Assembly (NCBI GenBank): GCA_003133225.1
Contig: PKWL01000042.1
Coordinates: 1-59,927, forward strand
Length of the DNA stretch: 59,927 nt
Reading direction: 5' to 3'
Origin: Janthinobacterium sp.
GTDB lineage: Bacteria; Pseudomonadota; Gammaproteobacteria; Burkholderiales; Burkholderiaceae_D
In this document: positions 54,771-59,927 of the stretch, piece by piece
Layout of the letters: each line of letters opens with the position of its first letter
Numbering within the stretch: position 1 is the stretch's first letter
Notes under the pieces: model-generated
What the model saw: only the letters and a program-made list of their open reading frames with translations
The model's database searches: none
Told to the model about the DNA's origin: nothing
Made by a program: the position numbers and the translations under genes

Positions 54771-55466
54771 TTGAAGGTTTTACTTTTCGGTGCTACTGGA
54801 ATGGTCGGTCAAGGCGTCCTTCGGGAATGCCTCCAAGATTCCGGGGTGACCCATGTCTTGGCCGTGGGACGGATACCCACTGCTATCGGGCACCCAAAGC
54901 TACGGGATTTGATCCTCACAGATTTGCTAAGCTACCAAAACGTTGAACCTGAACTTGCGGGTTACGACGCATGCTTCTTTTGTCTCGGAGCTACGGCAGC
55001 AGGACGAACCGAGGCCGAATACGCTGCAATCAACCATGCAATCCCCGTTGCCGTCGGCACCACTCTTGCTCGAGTCAATCCGGGCATGACATTCATCTAC
55101 GTGTCGGGGGCAGGTACAGATAGCACGGAGCAGGGGCGAATCATGTGGGCTCGCGTAAAGGGCAGGACTGAAAATGATCTCTTACGCCTAGCACTCAATG
55201 CCTTCATGTTTCGGCCTGCAATTATCCAGCCCATGCATGGCGAGATATCCAAGACCTGGGCATACCGTGTTCTTATTGCCACTTTTAAACCTATCTTCCC
55301 TCTATTGCGTCGTCTCTTTCCAGGTTTCGTTACCACGACAGAGCGTATTGGTCGCGCCATGCTTCACGTCGCCCGAACCGGAAATACCGAGCGAGTTTTA
55401 GAAAACCGAAATATCAACATTGCAGCCCAAGTGGTCGCCAACTGGTCGCCGACGCGATACGGCTGA
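54771..55466 (+). CDS. NAD(P)-binding Rossmann-fold protein (atypical SDR/NmrA-like)
   Basis: A protein of 231 residues, probably starting at the TTG at 54771, because the nucleotide-binding strand KVLLFGATGMVGQG begins there and GGGAG lies before it; no ATG fits. It resembles small atypical SDR proteins annotated as epimerases, with YVSGAGTDS and KGRTEND (Lys of the YxxxK-like region). The substrate is unknown. It lies 160 bp after the VOC gene on the same strand. Confidence 0.78.
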   Translation: MKVLLFGATGMVGQGVLRECLQDSGVTHVLAVGRIPTAIGHPKLRDLILTDLLSYQNVEPELAGYDACFFCLGATAAGRTEAEYAAINHAIPVAVGTTLARVNPGMTFIYVSGAGTDSTEQGRIMWARVKGRTENDLLRLALNAFMFRPAIIQPMHGEISKTWAYRVLIATFKPIFPLLRRLFPGFVTTTERIGRAMLHVARTGNTERVLENRNINIAAQVVANWSPTRYG

Positions 55467-55665
55467 GCTCGGACGCGGCGGGGCTCTCTTGCGCTCAAGT
55501 CAACCGCAACGTGGGCTGTCATGGCGAGCCATCAACTTGGCGCACACATCGAAGAATTCCCCTTGGAAGTCGCCCGCAGTGTCAACGGAAGCGAAGCCAA
55601 AACAACCTGTTTAAAAAAAAAGCCACTCGTCAAACATGGAGGCATGAGGGCGCTCAAATTTGCGA

Positions 55666-56277
55666 TTAATCATGCGTTGAGCCCGTCTTGAGCGGGCTGC
55701 GCTCTATGATCCTGAAAAAAAGACGCATTAGTTGGGGATCATGTTTTTCCCCGCTTTCGGAGTGGAGGATGTCGATGATTTCTTCGTGCTTTCTCGCTGC
55801 GTGGTAGGCCCTGGTGACGGCCATCGCATCGTAACTGTCAACGATTGCAACAATACGTGATCCGATCGGGATTTTCTCTCCGGAAAGACGATCCGGGTAA
55901 CCATCTCCATTGAAATATTCATGATGGTGACGAATCACAAGAGCTGCTGATCTCGCTCCATCGAAGTCGGTACTCAACAAAATTCTCTGGCCGATCTCAC
56001 TATGCTGGCGCATCACCTCCCACTCGGCAACGTCCAGTCGCGCAGGCTTGAGAAGTACGCGATCCGGAACGCCAATTTTCCCAATGTCATGAAACGCGGC
56101 ACCAATTTTAAGCGTGTTCAGCTCTTCTGCAGACAAACCGCAACCAACTCCCAGTGCTTGGGACAAAGCAAGTACACGTTCGGAGTGCAGCCGCGTCATC
56201 TTATCGCGATAGCCGAGCGCGACCAATAGCGCTTTGGTGTACTTGTATATCGGACCGAAGGTGGAATTCGCGATCAT
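55666..56277 (-). CDS. Minimal HD-GYP domain protein
   Basis: A 203-residue protein made up almost wholly of an HD-GYP domain: HSERVLALSQALG, HDIGKIGVPD and HHHEYFNGDGYPDRL, all motifs complete. HD-GYP enzymes hydrolyse c-di-GMP. No receiver or sensor domain precedes it. It is the fourth c-di-GMP-related protein of the window. A run of nine T lies about 40 bp after its stop codon on its strand, with at best a weak hairpin. Confidence 0.9.
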   Translation of the reverse strand: MIANSTFGPIYKYTKALLVALGYRDKMTRLHSERVLALSQALGVGCGLSAEELNTLKIGAAFHDIGKIGVPDRVLLKPARLDVAEWEVMRQHSEIGQRILLSTDFDGARSAALVIRHHHEYFNGDGYPDRLSGEKIPIGSRIVAIVDSYDAMAVTRAYHAARKHEEIIDILHSESGEKHDPQLMRLFFRIIERSPLKTGSTHD

Positions 56278-56650
56278 AGGGAGATTTTTTAAAAGGCCAA
56301 CTCGTCGGTTACAAAACGCACAGCCAACATGCTAGTGTCCGCAGAGGCAACCCTATCTATTATCGTTTGATTGTCATAATTCTATCAATGTTCTCGATTG
56401 TCTGGGATGTGTGAATTAGGATTGCCAAGCAAGCCCACGTCGCCGCGCGGCCAGGAACCATGGCCGCCCGTTAAACTGGAGGATTAAATCGACTGTGGTT
56501 GGAGGCGCAGTGGGAGATGCTTGGTAAAAACGGACTTCGCCATGCAGCTTTTGGCGAGTCCGGCGGCAATGATAAGAGCGCTCAACTGGTCCCTCGACCG
56601 GCCAAATGGCGATAATCTGCCCGCATGCAGTGGGGCGTAGCGTCTATTGA
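56278..56650. other. Intergenic region without a supported gene
   Basis: About 373 bp. The first 130 bp are AT-rich and may hold the HD-GYP promoter. No gene was recognised. Confidence 0.4.
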
Positions 56651-57223
56651 CTAAGATATGCGGTGAAACCGCGCAAAATTTAGAAGGTATGGATTAACAA
56701 TTGCCTGCGCTAGAAAGTGCTTTTCGGCATGCGGATCCTGCAAATACAGCAGTTGTCCAGCCATCACGTCATAAACGGGAATTTCGCCCGTGGGATAAGC
56801 ACATAAGCAACGCTTCACCGTACCGTCATTGTGCAGCACGTCGATATTTGCAACCGAACCCATGCGTATACGATAGTGATCCCCGCTGCTACCGCCCGTC
56901 ACATGAAAGTATCCGTGCGCTTGGAATTCTCGACGCTGCTCCGAATTCAAAAGATTTAGCAAGAGCACGTGCGCCTTATGGGCGGCAAGGCGCTTGCTGC
57001 GTGCCGTTTCCTGCGCCAGTTCACGCTTGCGTCTCGTCTCCCACATCCACGCCCTGTAGTGCGCAAGGAACCGGCACCATCGTCGGTGGCCGGCATGCAA
57101 TTTCTGCACGGCGAGGCGCCAATATGTACTACCGCCCCGATCCGTTCCCGGGGCGGCGGCTATTGCATCATCTTGGGCAATGCACCGGCACAGGGCCTGC
57201 CATGCCCGCTTCCACGCGCGCAT
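56651..57223 (-). CDS. Uncharacterised basic protein, partner of the small gene upstream
   Basis: A 190-residue protein of unknown function. The N-terminal 90 residues are rich in Arg, Trp and Ala and probably helical; they may bind nucleic acid. The C-terminal half looks like a compact domain: LLLNLLNSEQRREF, a HGYFHVTGGSSG turn, YRIRMGSVANIDVL strands and an RCLCAYPTGEIPVYD stretch. Similar uncharacterised C-terminal regions are, from memory, found in scattered bacteria. The ATG at 57223 follows GGGGG and comes one base after the stop of the small gene upstream, so the two are translationally coupled. Confidence 0.65.
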   Translation of the reverse strand: MRAWKRAWQALCRCIAQDDAIAAAPGTDRGGSTYWRLAVQKLHAGHRRWCRFLAHYRAWMWETRRKRELAQETARSKRLAAHKAHVLLLNLLNSEQRREFQAHGYFHVTGGSSGDHYRIRMGSVANIDVLHNDGTVKRCLCAYPTGEIPVYDVMAGQLLYLQDPHAEKHFLAQAIVNPYLLNFARFHRIS

Positions 57224-57224
57224 A

Positions 57225-57473
57225 TCAGCCCCCGACGATGCGCGGCACCATGACCAGTTCTTCCATGGTCGGGTCAAACGTATTTATCTCGTGCTTGGCT
57301 TGCATCTTCTTCGTTGAGCCAAACGCGGCGTAGCCCTGTTTCATCAAACAGTCGAAAGTCGCCTGCGCCGCCGCAATTTCGGCTGCCTTGCTCATGCTCC
57401 ATTTCAACTGTTGGTGACCAGAGGCGTCCATGATATTCATTTCGCCGGTCGCTGATACTAGTTCCTTTTCCAT
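57225..57473 (-). CDS. Small uncharacterised protein (82 residues)
   Basis: A short acidic-to-neutral protein starting MEKELVSATGEM, with an aromatic KLWSM-like strand (LKWSMSKAAE), a helix AQATFDCLMKQGYAAF and a C-terminal IN-TFDP stretch ending VPRIVGG. Proteins with the same layout and a Gly-Gly end occur in scattered bacteria (from memory); their function is unknown. AAGGAG stands at good distance from the ATG at 57473. The frame is open a further 100 codons upstream, but that part has no ribosome binding site. It is the first gene of a coupled pair. Confidence 0.7.
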   Translation of the reverse strand: MEKELVSATGEMNIMDASGHQQLKWSMSKAAEIAAAQATFDCLMKQGYAAFGSTKKMQAKHEINTFDPTMEELVMVPRIVGG

Positions 57474-58743
57474 CATTTCTCCTTCCGTCGTGCTATAAAG
57501 TGCCCAAATCGGCGCGTGGTGATTGTGGTTGCGTATGGTATTGCAGGCCGTACCCGAAACAGTGCATTCGTCCCCGAATGCCGATGCCTTACATGGCGGC
57601 GCAATGCGCGCGCTGCTTTCATTTAGGGTAGACATTGGCGCGTCAAACAAGATCGGGCTGGTGCCGAAAAAGTTGTGATCTAGATCAAGCACATGAAGAG
57701 TGCGCTGCCAAGTCTCCTTAGCACGACCCTTATTTGGCGCATCGACGAGACCGCTATTGCCATTTGCTGGCAACTAGCTTGATTTCAGCGACCGCATCCT
57801 TGATGCGTTAAATCGGGAGCGGCGATTTCTCCAGCCAAACGCGTTGCGACGCTAGCCTGGGGCAAACCGTCATTTGTACGTGCTCATGGAGTGCTCTGTC
57901 AGATGGTGTCGTTGTGACTTGCTGTTCGAGACGAAAACGCTCATCGCAAGTATGGTCTGAATTAAATTTTTCTGGGGCAAGAATAGCGCCGGCAATAAGT
58001 GCGGTTGAGCAAGCAAGCTCTGGTAACGATTGTGGCGGACGGAAATTCTCATCATCCCCTTCTCAACCCGGGACGAAGCCGCATGATTTTTCGTCCCAAA
58101 AAAACCGAGGTACCGGCGCAGCAAGCGGTCAACGATCTTTGGGCAGCGAACTGCGCGCTCGAATGGGCGAGAGCCGTGGCCAAGCAAGCGGGTGACCATG
58201 CCGCGATGCGATGTTTCATTCGCCTTGAATCGGGCATTATGGCTGTGGCAGTGACAACGAGCATCCCAATTGCTGTCGCTTGGCCCCCGAGAACTGAGTT
58301 GCATTGCAAATTCAAAATACGAATGACAAAATGCCGTAATTCTTTCGCATACTTCTTTTAAAAATATTGGAATGGATAAGCTCAAACGACAGCGCAAACC
58401 GCCATCCTGGCACAGTTTGCTAGCCCCGCGTTCGGCATTAGCTTGTAGTAGGTCGAATTTTGCGCCCAAACTGCAGCAATTGGCCAATGGGGGCAATTGA
58501 TGGTCTTTTGATATTTAATAAAACCTTGCCGCCGTTTTCAATTTAATATTTGACGATCTGAAGGCGCACCGACAGTTTCCTCAAAAAATCGACCAAATGC
58601 GTATTTTATCAGTCCCAAATGTTAATTTCTACGTGGCGGGATAGCCCAACTATCTTTTCACCGGGATTAACCAATTCCTTTCAACTCGAATACATTCAGC
58701 AATCCGGTTCTTTCATACCACGCCCAACGGAAGCGCTTGCATC
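57474..58743. other. Long gene-poor region
   Basis: About 1.27 kb between divergent genes. A 208-codon frame on the minus strand (57870-58496) and a 120-codon frame on the plus strand overlap each other; neither has a recognisable domain or ribosome binding site. The AT-rich part at 58500-58700 probably carries the acyltransferase promoter. Confidence 0.4.
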
Positions 58744-59927
58744 ATGACATTTGCCAGTGCCACTGCCAATCAACATTATCGCCCTGATATTGACGGCCTT
58801 CGAGCTATTGCGGTCCTTTCGGTAATTATTTTTCACATAAATAAAGCGTTGCTACCGGGCGGCTTCGTGGGCGTCGACATATTTTTCGTCATTTCTGGGT
58901 TTCTGATTTCCCGCAATATCCTCCAGGACCTAGAGCGCGGGAAATTCTCAATAGTCGATTTTTATCGTCGCCGCGTTAAGCGCATTGCGTTGCCGATGCT
59001 GGTCGTCGTCGGCGTCACGCTGCTTGCTGCGCAGATTCTGTTACTTCCAGAGGATGCCAAGAAAACTGCCGTATCCGCATTGTGGTCATTGCTGTCTCTT
59101 TCGAACCTGTATTTTTGGTTGAACCAAGATGCCGGTTATTTTGCGACTGCCAGTGGCGAAACGCCACTATTGCATCTTTGGTCGCTCGGCGTCGAGGAAC
59201 AGTTTTACATTGTTTGGCCGGTACTACTTATTGGCGCGTATCGGTTATCGCATGTGAAGTGGCTTTTCGCGGCATCGGCGCTTGTTGCCCTCGTTTCATT
59301 TCTTCTCGGCGAGCTTCTTTTTTCATGGGACCCCGCTTTCGTCTATTATATGTTGCCGACTCGCGCCGGCGAATTACTATTCGGTGCAATTGTAGCGCTT
59401 GCCGTCTTGAGAGGGCACATGGTGCCCTCTCAAGTAGTAACGCCAATGGCAGTACTGGGTCTCTTATTGCTGGGCGGCTCGCTGCTCTTGCTTTCGGAGG
59501 ACCAGGTGTTTCCGGGACTGTTAGCGGTTCCGCCAACTCTTGGGACCGCACTGTTGATTTTTGCCCGACACAGCGGCAACAACCTTGTGTCCCGCTATTT
59601 GGCATTTAAGCCACTGGTGTGGATAGGTCTGATCTCGTATTCGTCCTATCTCTGGCACTGGCCTTTGTTGGCTTTTTACCGATATGGGCATCAATCCGTC
59701 GGCGCATTTGCCGGAGTGGCGATATTTGTGCTGTCGCTCTCGCTGGCGTGGCTAACCTACTATTATATAGAACGGCCAGCGCGCTTATCCAAGGCTTCTA
59801 CGGCGCTCATATTCCTGCGCCACTATATAGCTCCGGCTGGCGCGTTAGCCTGTTTGGCATTGGGCGCATGGAAAATTGATGGGTTCGGCCTCAGGCTGCA
59901 ATCCGATGAGCCTCTTGCAAAACTCGC
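58744..59927 (+). CDS. Acyltransferase 3 family (OafA/YrhL-like) membrane protein, cut off at the window end
   Basis: At least 394 residues, open to the last base. The start RPDIDGLRAIAVL with the following HINK and the GGFVGVDIFFVISGFLI stretch are typical of inner-membrane O-acyltransferases that acetylate O-antigen or other surface sugars. About ten membrane helices are visible up to YYIERPAR near residue 345. Longer family members add a periplasmic SGNH domain of about 250 residues after this point, which is missing. The last 20 bases match the probable IS end, so the gene is likely interrupted just after the acyltransferase domain. GGAAG precedes the ATG. It is not possible to see whether a remainder lies beyond the IS. 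Confidence 0.88.
   Translation, partial: MTFASATANQHYRPDIDGLRAIAVLSVIIFHINKALLPGGFVGVDIFFVISGFLISRNILQDLERGKFSIVDFYRRRVKRIALPMLVVVGVTLLAAQILLLPEDAKKTAVSALWSLLSLSNLYFWLNQDAGYFATASGETPLLHLWSLGVEEQFYIVWPVLLIGAYRLSHVKWLFAASALVALVSFLLGELLFSWDPAFVYYMLPTRAGELLFGAIVALAVLRGHMVPSQVVTPMAVLGLLLLGGSLLLLSEDQVFPGLLAVPPTLGTALLIFARHSGNNLVSRYLAFKPLVWIGLISYSSYLWHWPLLAFYRYGHQSVGAFAGVAIFVLSLSLAWLTYYYIERPARLSKASTALIFLRHYIAPAGALACLALGAWKIDGFGLRLQSDEPLAKL
59906..59927 (-). repeat. Terminal inverted repeat, right copy (probable IS end)
   Basis: Exact reverse complement of bases 1-22. The shared part beyond the two flanking bases begins GAGCCTCTTGCAAAACTCGC. It starts inside the acyltransferase reading frame after codon Asp388, which fits an insertion at this place. 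Confidence 0.7.

Noticed and set aside
57870..58496. 208-codon frame on the minus strand
   Set aside because: No recognisable domain, no ribosome binding site, an unusual composition, and overlap with an equally open frame on the other strand.

Overview
The window looks like a contig from a betaproteobacterium, most likely Burkholderiales (inference). The indicators are a bacterial AcnB aconitase, an HD-GYP protein with a DUF3391-type N-terminus, several c-di-GMP proteins, AzlCD, CrcB and a pch-type phenol-oxidation cluster of the kind known from Pseudomonas and aromatic-degrading betaproteobacteria. Coding density is uneven. Compact gene blocks alternate with stretches of 0.3-1.6 kb that hold no convincing gene. 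No rRNA, tRNA, CRISPR array or intact transposase was seen. Both ends of the window carry the same 22 bp in inverted orientation, which looks like the terminal repeat of an insertion sequence lying just outside on both sides. The right-hand copy interrupts an acyltransferase gene.

Left part (1-16 kb): a gene-poor, apparently decayed stretch comes first. It is followed by an AT-rich SGNH hydrolase that looks foreign, a glutamine-amidotransferase-like protein and a free methionine-R-sulfoxide reductase. Then come three c-di-GMP proteins within 7 kb (GAF-PAS-GGDEF-EAL, HD-GYP, CBS-CBS-PAS-GGDEF), an orphan MlaC and a UbiE-like methyltransferase. From 16.5 to 19.6 kb lies an AzlD-AzlC-methyltransferase-XRE/cupin regulator group with a perfect 15 bp inverted repeat over the regulator promoter. 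A Kef-type antiporter follows. Next is a signalling block of two large hybrid histidine kinases flanking a CheR methyltransferase. The first receiver of one of these kinases has lost its phospho-acceptor Asp.

Middle (29-47 kb): a DedA-rhodanese fusion, a MaoC hydratase and a PanE-like reductase precede the most informative region. Ten genes run in one direction on the minus strand from 44.7 to 34.2 kb: zinc alcohol dehydrogenase, five-gene Liv-type ABC importer (K-H-M-G-F), aldehyde dehydrogenase, cytochrome c, Tat-exported PchX-like protein and a p-cresol methylhydroxylase-type flavoprotein. The last four genes follow the Pseudomonas pchA-C-X-F order. A divergent sigma-54 activator with XylR_N, V4R, AAA+ and Fis domains sits at the head. 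Its sensory domain keeps the His/Trp phenol-binding pair and the Cys-Glu-Cys-Cys zinc site of MopR-type phenol sensors. The intergenic region holds a -24/-12 promoter facing the cluster and two ATCAA-N3-TTGAT sites 33 bp apart. The simplest reading is a phenol-responsive regulon that imports a 4-alkylphenol or related compound and oxidises it to alcohol, aldehyde and acid. A metallo-beta-lactamase-fold protein without zinc ligands and a second small cytochrome c lie just beyond the cluster.

Right part (47-60 kb): a slipin, the CrcB fluoride channel, AcnB with a clear terminator, a phenylacetate-CoA-ligase-like enzyme, a VOC protein, an NAD(P)-binding protein and a minimal HD-GYP protein. After these come two coupled genes for small uncharacterised proteins and the acyltransferase cut off at the window edge.
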